DNA of 64,000 nt from Magnetospirillum sulfuroxidans. Its GTDB lineage: Bacteria; Pseudomonadota; Alphaproteobacteria; Rhodospirillales; Magnetospirillaceae. Below, piece by piece: positions 1 to 9,425 of the stretch (position 1 is its first letter; each line of letters begins with the position of its first letter). The notes under the pieces are model-generated. The model did not search any database. It saw only the letters and a list, made by a program, of their open reading frames with translations, and was not told the DNA's origin. The translations under genes were made by a program, and so were the position numbers. The stretch covers positions 620,001 through 684,000 of the forward strand of contig NZ_JAGTUF010000001.1 of assembly GCF_018224925.1 (NCBI RefSeq), in the 5' to 3' direction.

Positions 1-2
1 TC

Positions 3-1688
3 ACCATGCAGGTGGACAATCTGGTCAATAAGGAAAACTCGGTCCTGGCCTCGGAATTCTCTGATCTGGCGGCCAAGACCAAGGCGTCGCAGCAGGCCTA
101 TATGAACGAGATCGAACATTCGACCGTGAACAGCGTCCAGGCGCAAAAGCTGACCGCCACCATCGTTTCCATCGCCGCCATCGGCCTGGGCCTGCTGTTC
201 GCCTGGCTGATCGCCCGTTCGATCCTGACCCCGATCGGCGCCATGACCGGCGCCATGGGCGAACTGGCCGGCGGCAAGCTTGACCTTACCGTTCCGGCAT
301 TGGAGCGGACCGACGAAATCGGCGCCATGGCGCAAGCGGTGCAGGTGTTCAAGCAGAACGCCATCGACAAGGTGCGCATGGAAGAGCAGCAGCGCGCCCG
401 CGAGGAAGCGGAACGCCAGGCCGAAGCGGCGCAACGGGCCCGCGAGGCGGCGATCGTCGCCGAAGTGGCGGAAGTGGCCAAGGCGGCATCGGAAGGCGAT
501 CTGGATCGCCGTATCGATCTGACCGGCAAGGACGGCTTCCTGCTCAACCTGTGCGAGGGCGTCAACAATCTGGTCAAACTGACCGGGATCGCCCTGACCG
601 ATGTCGCCGGCGTGCTGTCGGCGGTGGCCCGCGGCGATCTGACCCAGCGCATCACCAACAATTACAACGGCCTGTTCGGCCAGTTGAAGGGCGACGTCAA
701 TCAGACCGCCGACAAGCTGTTTGAAATCGTCACCAACATCAACTCGTCGGCCGGTCAGATCGGTTCGGCCGCGTCGGAAGTCGCCGCCGGATCGCAAGAT
801 CTGTCCGAGCGTTCGGAGCAGCAAGCCAGCGCGCTTGAAGAAACCGCCGCCTCCATGGAAGAACTGGCCGCCACCGTGCGCCAGAATGCCGCCAACGCCC
901 AGCAAGCCAATCAATTGGCCGCCGGGGCCCGCGAAGTCGCCGCCGGCGGCGGTCAAGTGGTCTCCGACGCCATCGACGCCATGGGCCGCATCGAAAGCTC
1001 CAGCCAGAAGATCGAGGATATCGTCGGCATGATCGACGAAATCGCCTTCCAGACCAATCTGCTGGCGCTGAACGCGGCGGTCGAGGCGGCACGAGCCGGC
1101 GATGCCGGCAAGGGCTTCGCCGTCGTCGCCCAGGAAGTGCGCAATCTGGCCCAGCGTTCGGCCCAGGCCTCGAAAGAGATCAAGGGGCTGATCGCCGAAA
1201 GCTCGACCCAGGTGCGCTCTGGCGCCGATCTGGTCAAGGGCGCCGGCAAGACCCTGGAAGACATCCTGGGCAGCGTCAAACGAGTGGCCGATATCGTCTC
1301 TGAAATCGCCGCCGCCTCGTCGGAACAGGCCAGCGGTATCGACCAAGTCAACGCCGCCGTCAGCCAGATGGACGAAATGACCCAGCAAAACGCGGCCTTG
1401 GTGGAAGAATCCGCCGCTGCCGCCCATGCCTTGGAAGACCAGTCGCGCGAACTCAATCGCCTGATGGGCTTCTTCCATACCGGTGAAGCCGCCGCTGCGG
1501 TTGAGCAGGCGTCGTTCCGCCCGGCGGCCAAGCCGGCGGCCAAACCCGCCGCCAAGCCGGCCATGAAACTGGCGGTCAAGGCCAAGCCGGCCCCGCAACG
1601 CGGCCATCTGGCCAAGTTGCAGCAAAAGGCGGGGGCTCCGTCGCCGACACCGACTGCTTCTAAAGATGAAGATTGGGCTGAATTTTAG
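3..1688 (+). CDS. Methyl-accepting chemotaxis protein, 5' end cut by window edge
   Basis: Transmembrane chemoreceptor that relays ligand occupancy to CheA/CheW. The frame is open to the left edge, so the first membrane helix and most of the periplasmic sensor lie outside the window. What is visible: the end of the sensor, a membrane helix near residues 48-70 (of the part read from the ATG at 6), a HAMP domain, two further HAMP-like units around residues 150-245 ([16 protein letters not shown]) and the signalling hairpin with the tip [18 protein letters not shown]. The tail has Lys-Pro-Ala-Ala repeats and ends DEDWAEF, a W-x-x-F end like the NWETF pentapeptide that tethers CheR in enterobacterial receptors. 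cheR follows 63 bases later, so the receptor and its methyltransferase are probably cotranscribed. Family assignment is secure; ligand unknown. Confidence 0.95.
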   Translation, partial: TMQVDNLVNKENSVLASEFSDLAAKTKASQQAYMNEIEHSTVNSVQAQKLTATIVSIAAIGLGLLFAWLIARSILTPIGAMTGAMGELAGGKLDLTVPALERTDEIGAMAQAVQVFKQNAIDKVRMEEQQRAREEAERQAEAAQRAREAAIVAEVAEVAKAASEGDLDRRIDLTGKDGFLLNLCEGVNNLVKLTGIALTDVAGVLSAVARGDLTQRITNNYNGLFGQLKGDVNQTADKLFEIVTNINSSAGQIGSAASEVAAGSQDLSERSEQQASALEETAASMEELAATVRQNAANAQQANQLAAGAREVAAGGGQVVSDAIDAMGRIESSSQKIEDIVGMIDEIAFQTNLLALNAAVEAARAGDAGKGFAVVAQEVRNLAQRSAQASKEIKGLIAESSTQVRSGADLVKGAGKTLEDILGSVKRVADIVSEIAAASSEQASGIDQVNAAVSQMDEMTQQNAALVEESAAAAHALEDQSRELNRLMGFFHTGEAAAAVEQASFRPAAKPAAKPAAKPAMKLAVKAKPAPQRGHLAKLQQKAGAPSPTPTASKDEDWAEF

Positions 1689-1703
1689 TATGCTTACAAA
1701 ATC

Positions 1704-1728
1704 CCCCGCCGCGATCATCGCGGCGGGG
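1704..1728 (+). other. Stem-loop between chemoreceptor and cheR
   Basis: An 11-bp perfect GC-rich stem (CCCCGCCGCGA / TCGCGGCGGGG) with a TCA loop. No T-run follows, so it is more likely an mRNA-stabilising or attenuating hairpin than a full intrinsic terminator. The cheR GTG and its G-rich ribosome site follow directly. Confidence 0.5.
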
Positions 1729-1751
1729 AGTGTTCCCGGGGGGGAATTTAA

Positions 1752-2609
1752 GTGCAAAACCGGCAAGAAACCGCCAACGGTCAGCGCCGCGAGTTTGAAT
1801 TAGGCGACGAAGAATTCCGCTTCCTGGCGTCCTTCATGTCGCGGGAAACCGGCATCGTCTTGTCCGAGCACAAACGGGAAATGGTCTGTGGCCGCTTGGT
1901 CAAGCGTTTGCGTGCCCTGGGCCTGCGTGAATTCAGCGAATATTGCGATATGTTGCGCGGTCGCCAAGGGGCGGCCGAGGTGGAAAACCTGGTTAACGCC
2001 ATCACCACCAACATCACCCATTTTTTTCGCGAACCTCATCATTTCGACCATCTGCGCGATCAGGTTCTGGCCCCGCGCCTGACCGAACGGCCGCGCCGGC
2101 TCCGGGTCCGCATCTGGTCGGCGGGGTGTTCCTCTGGCGAGGAACCCTATTCCATCGCCATGACCATGGCCGATGCCTTGAAGGGCTGCGACGGTTGGGA
2201 CGCCTTGGTGCTGGCCACCGACATCGACACCAATGTGTTGCATCGGGCCGAGGCCGGCATCTATCCGGCGAAAGCCGTCGAACATATTCCGGAAACCTAT
2301 CGCAAGCGTTTCCTGCGCCGGGCCCAAGAAGCCGACAAGATGCAGATTTCCGAAGACGTGCGCCGTCTGGTCCGCTTCCGCCGTCTTAATTTGCACGAAA
2401 CCTGGCCGATGAAAGGACAGTTCGACGCCATTTTTTGCCGCAACGTCGCCATCTATTTCGACAAGCCGACACAGCGCCAGCTTTTCAACCGCTATGCCGA
2501 CAGATTGAACATGGGCGGCATCTTGTATCTTGGCCATGCCGAAAGCCTGATCGGCGTCACCGATCGCTTCGAGGCCGTGGACAAAACATCTTATCGGCGG
2601 ATAAAATGA
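1752..2609 (+). CDS. cheR: Chemotaxis protein methyltransferase CheR
   Basis: Transfers methyl groups from S-adenosylmethionine to glutamates of chemoreceptors, the adding arm of adaptation. At 285 aa it has the usual length. It shows an N-terminal helical CheR domain (about 15-85), then the methyltransferase domain with TNITHFFRE near residues 86-94 and the SAM-binding SAGCSSGEEP at 123-132; FCRNVAIYFD later in the protein is also typical. The start is GTG at 1752, preceded by a G-rich ribosome site. Its TGA overlaps the cheD ATG (ATGA), so translation is coupled. The upstream receptor carries a W-x-x-F tail that could dock this enzyme. Confidence 0.95.
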   Translation: MQNRQETANGQRREFELGDEEFRFLASFMSRETGIVLSEHKREMVCGRLVKRLRALGLREFSEYCDMLRGRQGAAEVENLVNAITTNITHFFREPHHFDHLRDQVLAPRLTERPRRLRVRIWSAGCSSGEEPYSIAMTMADALKGCDGWDALVLATDIDTNVLHRAEAGIYPAKAVEHIPETYRKRFLRRAQEADKMQISEDVRRLVRFRRLNLHETWPMKGQFDAIFCRNVAIYFDKPTQRQLFNRYADRLNMGGILYLGHAESLIGVTDRFEAVDKTSYRRIK

Positions 2610-3241
2610 GCGGCGAAGGCTGGGGATCGGCGGCGGAAGAAGCAGAACGGCGCCGTTGGTTCGATCCCACCTTCAAGATCATGGCCGTCAAGGTGCTGCC
2701 GGGGGAACATTACGTTTCCACCGCCGGCCAGGAAATGATCGTCACCGTGCTGGGTTCTTGCGTTGCCGCCTGCGTCTGGGACACCCGCATGCGCATCGGC
2801 GGCATGAATCATTTCATGCTGCCCGATTCAGGTTCGGACGTGCCGGTGGACAAAGCCATGCGCTATGGCAATTTCGCCATGGAAGAGCTGATCAACGATG
2901 TGCTGCGCCGCGGGGGCCGCCGCGATTCCCTGGAAATCAAAGTCTTTGGCGGTGGCAATGTGCTGCCTGGCATGGGCGGTTCGGGCAGCGGCTCCAAGCC
3001 CATCGGCGACCGCAATGCCTTTTTTGTTCGCCAGTATCTATCAGAGGAAGGCTATCGCATCGCCGCCGAGGATTTGGGCGGCCCCCATCCGCGCCGCATT
3101 CATTTTTTCCCACGCCTGGGCAAGGTCATCCGCCTTTTCCTGAAAAAGGATGTGGAACGGGCCGTGCTCAACCGCGAAATCTCTTATCGTTCTCGCCTGC
3201 AAACCGTTCAGGTCGAAGGCGAAATCGAATTGTTCGATTAA
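2606..3241 (+). CDS. cheD: Chemoreceptor glutamine deamidase CheD
   Basis: Deamidates selected glutamines of chemoreceptors to glutamate, making methylation sites, and in other bacteria interacts with CheC-type phosphatases. The 211-aa protein carries the family core: a catalytic Cys-containing GSCVAACVWD, then GGMNHFMLP (His) and the glycine-rich KVFGGGNVLPGMGGSG region. I chose ATG 2606 rather than longer in-frame starts because it overlaps the cheR stop as ATGA and removes sequence that belongs to the cheR frame. The C-terminus (GEIELFD) is acidic and ends in an ELF motif shared with the protein encoded two genes downstream. Confidence 0.93.
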   Translation: MSGEGWGSAAEEAERRRWFDPTFKIMAVKVLPGEHYVSTAGQEMIVTVLGSCVAACVWDTRMRIGGMNHFMLPDSGSDVPVDKAMRYGNFAMEELINDVLRRGGRRDSLEIKVFGGGNVLPGMGGSGSGSKPIGDRNAFFVRQYLSEEGYRIAAEDLGGPHPRRIHFFPRLGKVIRLFLKKDVERAVLNREISYRSRLQTVQVEGEIELFD

Positions 3242-3250
3242 GGCGCCGCC

Positions 3251-4312
3251 ATGCCAAACCGCCCAGCCCGCGTATTGATCGTCGATGATTCCGCCCTGAT
3301 GCGGCAGATGCTGACCAGTATCTTGTCGTCCGATCCCGGCCTCGAAGTCATCGGCACCGCCCCCGACCCCTTGGTCGCGCGGGAAAAAATCAAGGCCTTG
3401 AACCCGGATGTGCTGACGCTGGACGTGGAAATGCCGCGCATGGATGGCTTGGCATTTCTGGAAAAACTGATGACGCTGCGGCCCATGCCGGTGGTGATGG
3501 TGTCCTCGCTGACCGAAAAAGGCGCCGAGGTGACCATGCGGGCGTTGGAACTGGGAGCTGTCGATGTGTTTTGCAAGCCCATCGACGCCGCCGATGGCGG
3601 GATGCAAGCCCATGGCCAAATTCTGATTGACAAGGTCAAGGCCGCCGCCCTGGCCCATGTCCGTGCCCTTGGCGACCGCCCCCGGCAATCGCAGCCACGG
3701 CTGGCGGTGACCACCCTTTACAAATCCACGGATCGCTTAGTCGCCATCGGCTCGTCCACCGGCGGCGTCGAAGCCTTGCGCGACATTATCCTGGCCCTGC
3801 CCCCCGATTCGCCGCCCATCGTCATTACCCAACATATTCCGCCGAAATTTTCGACCAGCTTCGCCGAGCGGCTGGACAATATGGCCGCAGTCCGCGTCAA
3901 GGAAGCCCATGATGGCGAACGTATCGTCGCCGGCCATGTCTACATCGCCCCCGGCGATCGTCATATGGCGGTGCGTCGCTCTGGCGCACAATTGATCTTG
4001 CATTGTTATGATGGGCCATTGGTCAGCGGTCATAAACCCAGCGTCAGCGTTTTGTTCCACTCGGTGGCGGAAACCTGCGGCGCCAAGGCTGTCGGCATTA
4101 TCCTGACCGGCATGGGCCGTGACGGGGCCGACGGCCTGTTGGCCATGCGCAAGGCCGGCGCCGCGACCCGAGGCGAGGATGAATCGTCTTGCGTCGTCTA
4201 TGGCATGCCCAAGGCGGCCTTTGAAATCGGCGCCGTGGAAAAACAAATCCCGCTTTCACATATGGCGGAAGAAATCCTCAGACTGTGCCGCCAGGATGCG
4301 GCAAGGACATAA
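3251..4312 (+). CDS. cheB: Chemotaxis response regulator protein-glutamate methylesterase CheB
   Basis: Removes receptor methyl groups when phosphorylated by CheA, the resetting arm of adaptation. 353 aa: an N-terminal receiver domain (VLIVDDSALMRQ near the start; phosphoacceptor Asp in LTLDVEMPRMDG; conserved Lys in FCKP) joined to a methylesterase domain with the catalytic Ser in AIGSSTGGVEAL, the His in ITQHIPP and the Asp in ILTGMGRDGADG. It follows cheD after 9 bases. The cheR-cheD-cheB order gives all three receptor-modifying enzymes as one unit. CheA, CheW and CheY are not in the window and may lie to the left. Confidence 0.96.
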   Translation: MPNRPARVLIVDDSALMRQMLTSILSSDPGLEVIGTAPDPLVAREKIKALNPDVLTLDVEMPRMDGLAFLEKLMTLRPMPVVMVSSLTEKGAEVTMRALELGAVDVFCKPIDAADGGMQAHGQILIDKVKAAALAHVRALGDRPRQSQPRLAVTTLYKSTDRLVAIGSSTGGVEALRDIILALPPDSPPIVITQHIPPKFSTSFAERLDNMAAVRVKEAHDGERIVAGHVYIAPGDRHMAVRRSGAQLILHCYDGPLVSGHKPSVSVLFHSVAETCGAKAVGIILTGMGRDGADGLLAMRKAGAATRGEDESSCVVYGMPKAAFEIGAVEKQIPLSHMAEEILRLCRQDAART

Positions 4313-4313
4313 G

Positions 4314-4802
4314 ATGAACGACAACATTCCTATTATTGACCTTTTGGCTCATTGGCAGGCGTTTTCCCAATTGCAGCAACGGGCGTTCGAATTCTTGGCC
4401 TCGGAAGCCATCGCGACCGGACAGGAATTCGAACATTCCACCGCCGGCGCCACCGGTGTGTTGACCCGCATCGGCCAGTTTGCCGGCGAAAGCGAAGCCG
4501 GTGAGTTGCAGGCCCGCACCAACGAGGTGGTTCAACGGCTACAGGCCGCCGACCGCTCCCGCCAGGGTCTCGAACAAGTCGCCTCGGTGCTGACCACCTT
4601 GCGCCGCCAACACGCGGCACTGGAAGAGGCCACCCAACGCCACGCCCAGCCGCCGGCCGTGGATGATGCGGTCGAACAATGGATCGCCGCGTTAAGCGAA
4701 AATGTCTCCCTGGCCGATTGGCGCCGCCGCCTGATCGACGCGCTTTATGGCCGCGAATCGAAAACCACCATCGTCGTCGATGACGATATCGAGTTATTCT
4801 GA
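4314..4802 (+). CDS. Uncharacterised helical protein in the che operon, possible CheZ-like phosphatase
   Basis: 162 aa, almost entirely predicted helix, no signal peptide or membrane segment. ATG 4314 lies one base after the cheB stop, so it is almost certainly translated with cheB. I do not recognise the family by overall sequence. Two features suggest a role in dephosphorylating CheY: residues 76-87 read LQAADRSRQGLE, matching the L-Q-x-x-D-x-x-x-Q pattern around the catalytic Asp and Gln of CheZ-type phosphatases (candidates D80 and Q84), and the protein ends in an acidic tail DDDIELF, comparable in type to the acidic Phe-ended CheY-binding tail of CheZ. A second D-x-x-x-Q at about 118-122 shows the short motif alone is weak evidence. 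Alternative: a structural partner of CheB or CheD. Confidence 0.8.
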   Translation: MNDNIPIIDLLAHWQAFSQLQQRAFEFLASEAIATGQEFEHSTAGATGVLTRIGQFAGESEAGELQARTNEVVQRLQAADRSRQGLEQVASVLTTLRRQHAALEEATQRHAQPPAVDDAVEQWIAALSENVSLADWRRRLIDALYGRESKTTIVVDDDIELF

Positions 4803-4850
4803 TCCAGCAAAGCGCGTACGGACACCACACCGCCAGGGGAGAAGACGCAG

Positions 4851-5618
4851 ATGAGTTCGTCTGAGGACGTCGGAAAATGCGATGCCCGATGCGCGGTTGC
4901 GCCTGATTTTTCCTTCGTCATGGCCTTTCAGCCGGTCGTCGATCTCAACGCAAGGCGGATTTACGCCTATGAGGCCCTGGTGCGCGGCAGCGATGGCGCC
5001 GGGGCGGCAAGTATCTTGGCGCAGGTCACTCCAAGCAATCGCTATGCCTTCGACCAAGCCTGTCGAGTCAAAGCGATCGAAACCGCAGCGCGGCTGAAAC
5101 TTGACCGCCGGCTGAACATCAACTTCATGCCCAATGCGGTCTATCATCCCGAAGCATGCCTGCGGCTGACATTGTCGGCGGCCAAGGAACACGATTTTCC
5201 CGCCGATCTGATCACCTTTGAATTCACCGAAGACGAGCAGGTTATCGACCGCGCCCACCTCAAATCAATCATCGAAACCTATCGCCAACATGGCTTTCGC
5301 ACGGCTTTGGATGACTTTGGCGCCGGCTATGCGGGATTGTCGTTGCTGGCCGATTTCCAACCCGATGTCATCAAGATCGACCGCTGCCTGGTCACCGAAA
5401 TCGACACCAGCACACCACGTCAGGCCATTGTCGCCGGTTTGGTTAAAACAGCCGGCATTTTGAATATCTCCATCGTCGCCGAAGGGGTGGAGCGGATGGA
5501 AGAAATAAAAACCCTTGAGGAAATGGGCATAAACCTGTTCCAAGGCTATTATTTTGCCAAGCCAACCATAGAATACCTTACCCTAGACCACGATATCCCC
5601 TGGGCAATGGTGAATTGA
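4851..5618 (+). CDS. EAL-domain cyclic di-GMP phosphodiesterase
   Basis: 255-aa stand-alone EAL protein expected to hydrolyse c-di-GMP to pGpG in the cytoplasm. The catalytic signature looks complete: YEALVRG, the metal-binding Asn in NINFMPNAV, the Glu in FEFTEDE, DDFGAGYAGLSLL, the Lys in DVIKIDR, the Glu in AEGVE and the closing QGYYFAKP. There is no fused sensor or receiver domain; roughly 25 residues precede the EAL fold. The ATG at 4851 has a clear upstream AGGGGAGAAG ribosome site. It sits between the che genes and a chemoreceptor with a PilZ domain, suggesting it tunes the local c-di-GMP signal read by that receptor (inference). Confidence 0.92.
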   Translation: MSSSEDVGKCDARCAVAPDFSFVMAFQPVVDLNARRIYAYEALVRGSDGAGAASILAQVTPSNRYAFDQACRVKAIETAARLKLDRRLNINFMPNAVYHPEACLRLTLSAAKEHDFPADLITFEFTEDEQVIDRAHLKSIIETYRQHGFRTALDDFGAGYAGLSLLADFQPDVIKIDRCLVTEIDTSTPRQAIVAGLVKTAGILNISIVAEGVERMEEIKTLEEMGINLFQGYYFAKPTIEYLTLDHDIPWAMVN

Positions 5619-5693
5619 ACAATTCAATTTATGAATATTTTGTGACAGACACTGTGCACACTTGCCGATCATAGACTTACGAACTACTCATAT

Positions 5694-5715
5694 CCATACT
5701 TTCGTCTGAGTATGG
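5694..5715 (+). promoter_or_regulatory. Inverted repeat just before the PilZ chemoreceptor start
   Basis: CCATACT and AGTATGG form a perfect 7-bp inverted repeat around an 8-base spacer, ending 7 bases before the ATG at 5723. No Shine-Dalgarno sequence is visible in the usual position. It may be an operator or an mRNA hairpin controlling translation. Confidence 0.4.
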
Positions 5716-5722
5716 TGTCATC

Positions 5723-7957
5723 ATGTCCTTCCTGCTCTCCCGCTTGTCGCTGAAACGACAGATATCAGCGATCATCGCCTTGGCCGGAATCGTCTTTGCC
5801 TTGGTCGGGGGGGTATCGGTCCTGAGTTCGTTGCGACAGGACCGTCATGATCGCGACTTTCTCGGCTATGTGGAACTGGAACGGATCACCTCGGTTCTTG
5901 CCTTCGACCTGTTGGACGCGCGCCGGCGCGAAAAGGATTTCCTGGCCCGGCGCAGTGATGTCGAGGTGGATAAGCATGCCGCCGCCTTGGCCGATGCCCG
6001 GTTGCAATTGGACAAGCTGGCCCGCCTGCATGAGGGCCCGCAGATCGCCAAAATCGGCGACCACTTGACCGCCTATGCCGACATTTTCGCCAAAGTCGTC
6101 GCGGCCCAGCGCTTGATCGGCTACAGCGAAAAAGACGGGGCGCTGGGGGATTTGCGTAATTCCGTCCACGCGGTCGAACAATTGCTCAAGGATCATGACG
6201 CGCCGCGCCTGGCCGTGCTGATGTTGATGATGCGCCGCCATGAAAAGGATTTCCTCGCCCGCCGCGACCCCAAATATCAAGACGACATGAGCAAACGGGC
6301 GGCGGAGTTTGCCGCATTATTGGCGCAATCGGCCATGCCGGCGGCGGTCCAAGATGACATCACCGCCAAGATGCGCGCCTATCATCAGGATTTCGCCGCG
6401 GTGGTCACCGCCACCATGGCCCTTGGCGCCCACACCGACGGTCTGGCGCGGATTTACGCCGCCATCGAACCCGATATCGATTCGCTGCGCCTTGTTTCCC
6501 GCGTCGAGGCGACCAAGGCCCAGACCGCGCGCGAAGATGTCGCCCGCTTCGGCCAACGGGCCAGCTTAAGCGCCATCCTCATCGGCGGCGCCCTGATCGC
6601 CGTGCTGGGATCGGCCATCGCCCGTGGCATCTATCTGCCGCTTCAGCGGATGACCGCCGCCATGGAGCAACTGGCCGCCGGCTCCATGCAGATCGAAATT
6701 CCCTCGGGCCAGCGCCGCGACGAGGTCGGAGCCATGGCCAAGGCCTTGCAGGTCTTCAAGGACAACGCCGCGGCCGCGCAATCCCTGCGACACCGGCAAG
6801 AGCAGATGCGGACCGAGGGCGAACAGGCGAAATTGGCGGCGCTGACCACCATGGCCGAAACGGTGGAACGGGAATCGCGGCTGGCGGTGGATCGCGTGGC
6901 CGAACGCACCCGCTCCATGGCCGGCAACGCCGAAGCCATGGCCCACTCGGCCGATCTGGTCGGCAGCAACGCCCAAGGCGTGGCCGCCGCCGCCGATCAG
7001 GCCTTGGCCAATGCCCAGACCGTGGCGGCGGCTTCGGAACAACTCAGCGCCTCCATTGCCGAAATTGCCCAGCAGGTTTCTTCGGCCACCCAGGTAACCC
7101 ATGATGCGGTCCAATCCGCCAGCCAGGCCCAGGAAACCATCGCCCGCCTGTCCGATGCCGTCGGCCGCATTGATGAAATCACCGTCTTGATCAGCGAAAT
7201 CGCCAGTCAGACCAACCTGTTGGCCCTGAACGCCACCATCGAAGCGGCCCGCGCCGGCGAAGCCGGCAAAGGCTTCGCCGTGGTCGCGGGCGAGGTCAAA
7301 TCCCTGGCTTCACAAACCGCGCGGGCCACTGGCGAAATCTCAACCCAGATTGCCGCCATCCAATCAACCACCCGTCACGCTGTCGAAGCGGTCGGCCAGA
7401 TCGCCAGCAATATTGACGCGGTGGAAAGCATCGCTTCGGCCATCGCCGCCGCCATCGAGGAACAAGGGGCCGCCACCGGCGAAATCGCCCGCAACGTCGC
7501 CCAAACCTCGGATGCCGCCACCGAAGTATCGGCCCGGATCGCCGATGTCAGCGACGAGGCGCAAAGCACCGGCCAACAGGCGGCCCAGGTCAGCGCCATT
7601 TCCGCCGAAGTCGCCGACGCCATCCAAAACCTGCGCGATACCTTGATCCGGGTGGTCCGCACCTCCACCCGTGAAGTCGACCGCCGTCAAGATCAACGCT
7701 TTAGCCTGAACCGAGCGGCCCGCCTGATCATTGATGGACAGGCTCTTGACGGTCAAACCGTGGATTGCGGCAAGAATGGCGCCACCTTGGCCATTGATGG
7801 CGGGTTGGAATTGAACGGCGGCAGCCAGGCGATGGTGAGCATCGACGGCATCGGCAAGGATATCGCCGTCGAAATCGTGGCGGCGGCCGGCGGTCAGGCC
7901 CACCTGCATTTCCTCAGGCCGTTACCCGAAGCCGTCCTGGCCAGCATTGCCGCCTAA
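5723..7957 (+). CDS. Methyl-accepting chemotaxis protein with HBM-like sensor and C-terminal PilZ domain
   Basis: 744-aa membrane chemoreceptor. Order: cytoplasmic basic N-terminus, membrane helix at about 15-35, a long helical periplasmic sensor with two RR-x-EKDFLARR motifs ([12 protein letters not shown] and [12 protein letters not shown]) typical of the helical bimodular (HBM) fold, a second membrane helix near 280-300, HAMP, and a signalling domain with [20 protein letters not shown]. After it, from about residue 650, comes a PilZ domain: RQDQR gives the R-x-x-x-R motif, and DCGKNG stands where D/N-x-S-x-x-G is expected, with Gly replacing Ser. PilZ binds c-di-GMP; in Azospirillum the receptor Tlp1 uses such a domain for taxis. 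The neighbouring EAL gene supports a c-di-GMP link. No W-x-x-F tether at the C-terminus. Confidence 0.93.
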   Translation: MSFLLSRLSLKRQISAIIALAGIVFALVGGVSVLSSLRQDRHDRDFLGYVELERITSVLAFDLLDARRREKDFLARRSDVEVDKHAAALADARLQLDKLARLHEGPQIAKIGDHLTAYADIFAKVVAAQRLIGYSEKDGALGDLRNSVHAVEQLLKDHDAPRLAVLMLMMRRHEKDFLARRDPKYQDDMSKRAAEFAALLAQSAMPAAVQDDITAKMRAYHQDFAAVVTATMALGAHTDGLARIYAAIEPDIDSLRLVSRVEATKAQTAREDVARFGQRASLSAILIGGALIAVLGSAIARGIYLPLQRMTAAMEQLAAGSMQIEIPSGQRRDEVGAMAKALQVFKDNAAAAQSLRHRQEQMRTEGEQAKLAALTTMAETVERESRLAVDRVAERTRSMAGNAEAMAHSADLVGSNAQGVAAAADQALANAQTVAAASEQLSASIAEIAQQVSSATQVTHDAVQSASQAQETIARLSDAVGRIDEITVLISEIASQTNLLALNATIEAARAGEAGKGFAVVAGEVKSLASQTARATGEISTQIAAIQSTTRHAVEAVGQIASNIDAVESIASAIAAAIEEQGAATGEIARNVAQTSDAATEVSARIADVSDEAQSTGQQAAQVSAISAEVADAIQNLRDTLIRVVRTSTREVDRRQDQRFSLNRAARLIIDGQALDGQTVDCGKNGATLAIDGGLELNGGSQAMVSIDGIGKDIAVEIVAAAGGQAHLHFLRPLPEAVLASIAA

Positions 7958-8001
7958 CACCATATCCCGGTGAGTTCCACTCCGCGGGATTTGGTCTAAG
8001 C

Positions 8002-9309
8002 TCAATCCTCGCCGTGACCGCCGATCAGCGCCCGGCGAAGACGACGAACACCCAAGACCACCGCGCCGATGATAACCGGCAACGCCACCAGGGCGGCGAT
8101 ATCGGGGTCGACCGGCAGGCCGGCCCCCTTGAGTCCCTTGGCCGCATACAGCACCAGACCCAGCAGATAATAGCTGATCGCCACCACCGACAGGCCTTCC
8201 ACCGTTTCTTGTAAGCGCAATTGCACTTGGGCGCGGCGATTCATGCTGCGCAGCAGATCGCGGTTTTTTTCTTCAAGGGCGATATCGACGCGGGTGCGCA
8301 ACAGATCACCGGCCCGCGCCGCCCGCCGCGCCAAAAGCTGCTGCCGCTCGGCCGCCGATTCGCATGTTTTCATCGCCGGAGCAAGCCGACGGTCCATGAA
8401 CTCGCCGATGGTCTGAAGTCCGGGGATGCGGTCTTCGCGCAATTCGGCGATGCGTTGGTTGACGATGGCGTAATAAGCCCGTGCCGCGCCTAGGCGAAAG
8501 CTGGTGGCGGCATCTAGCCGTTCGGCCTCGGCCGCCAAGGCGGTCAGCCGCTCCAGCAATTCGCGGTCATTTTGGGCGATGGCCGGATCGGCCAGTTCGG
8601 TGACGATGGCCGCCAAGCCGCTATCCATGCGAAACATCTCGGCATTGGCCTGCCGGGCCGGGGGAAAGGCCAGCAGCGCCATCATGCGATAGGTCTCGAT
8701 TTCCAGCAGGCGCTGCATCACCCGGCCGCTTTGGCCCTTGGTCAGATCCTTGTCGCGCACCCAGATGCGGCCAAACCCATCGGCGTGCAGGCGAAAGTCG
8801 GTCCAGCATTCCGCCGCCGAGCCGATGATCTTGGCGGCAATCAGCGGATTGCCATCAAACAAAGTGCTGATGTCGTCGGCTGAACGCGGCGCCTTTTCCA
8901 TCGCCAGATGGGTGGCGGTCAAGACCTTGCCGGGCAAACGCTCCAGCCATTCCGCCGGCACCAGGGCCAGGGCCGGATCGTTGAACGGATGATCGTAGGC
9001 ATCAAAGCGCAGGAAGGTATAGGTGGAAAACTCGGCATGCCGTTCCCAGCGCAGGCGCAAGGCGCCAAGATCGCGGGAAAAATAATTGGTGGTCTCGGCC
9101 GGCGCCTCGGCACCGTGAATATCCAGCAATTCGGTCAAATAGGCCCGTTCATCCGCCGCCGCCAAACCGTCGTGCAAGATCGCCAGATGACTGGCCCGCA
9201 AGGGCGCGGCAATCTGTTCATAGGGGCGCGCATGCACCTCGCCGGCCAAAGCCCGCCGCATGGAATGTTCATTCAAGGCCCAGCTTCGCCCTGGCATCGT
9301 CTCGCCCAT
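8002..9309 (-). CDS. DUF3422 family membrane protein
   Basis: 435-aa protein of the DUF3422 family, recognisable from the N-terminal EVHARPYEQIAAPLRASH segment and the long soluble region followed by two C-terminal membrane helices (about 365-385 and 400-420). Family function is unknown. The large N-terminal part is rich in charged residues and helices and would face the cytoplasm if the C-terminal hairpin is the only anchor. It is divergent from tldD, with 116 bases between starts that must hold both promoters. ATGs at 9300 and 9261 are alternative starts; none has a strong ribosome site. Confidence 0.85.
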   Translation of the reverse strand: MGETMPGRSWALNEHSMRRALAGEVHARPYEQIAAPLRASHLAILHDGLAAADERAYLTELLDIHGAEAPAETTNYFSRDLGALRLRWERHAEFSTYTFLRFDAYDHPFNDPALALVPAEWLERLPGKVLTATHLAMEKAPRSADDISTLFDGNPLIAAKIIGSAAECWTDFRLHADGFGRIWVRDKDLTKGQSGRVMQRLLEIETYRMMALLAFPPARQANAEMFRMDSGLAAIVTELADPAIAQNDRELLERLTALAAEAERLDAATSFRLGAARAYYAIVNQRIAELREDRIPGLQTIGEFMDRRLAPAMKTCESAAERQQLLARRAARAGDLLRTRVDIALEEKNRDLLRSMNRRAQVQLRLQETVEGLSVVAISYYLLGLVLYAAKGLKGAGLPVDPDIAALVALPVIIGAVVLGVRRLRRALIGGHGED

Positions 9310-9425
9310 TGCCTATATTCCTTTTACAGACGAGTTTTGATGTACAGTACGACAGATAGCCTGCCAATACCTGAGCGGCTTGCTCATGCCCTACCCGCGC
9401 TCCCTACCCTCCCCCAGGAGATTCC

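Noticed and set aside
118-119. Search for tRNA, rRNA and CRISPR arrays over the whole window
   Set aside because: I found no cloverleaf-like segment, ribosomal RNA stretch or regularly spaced repeats; gaps between genes are short and accounted for.
1500-1590. Lys-Pro-Ala-Ala repeats in the first chemoreceptor
   Set aside because: Common flexible linker before a CheR tether; not an independent element.
7965-7995. Weak inverted repeat between the PilZ receptor and the DUF3422 gene
   Set aside because: Only about six base pairs with a long loop and no T-run; not enough to call a terminator.
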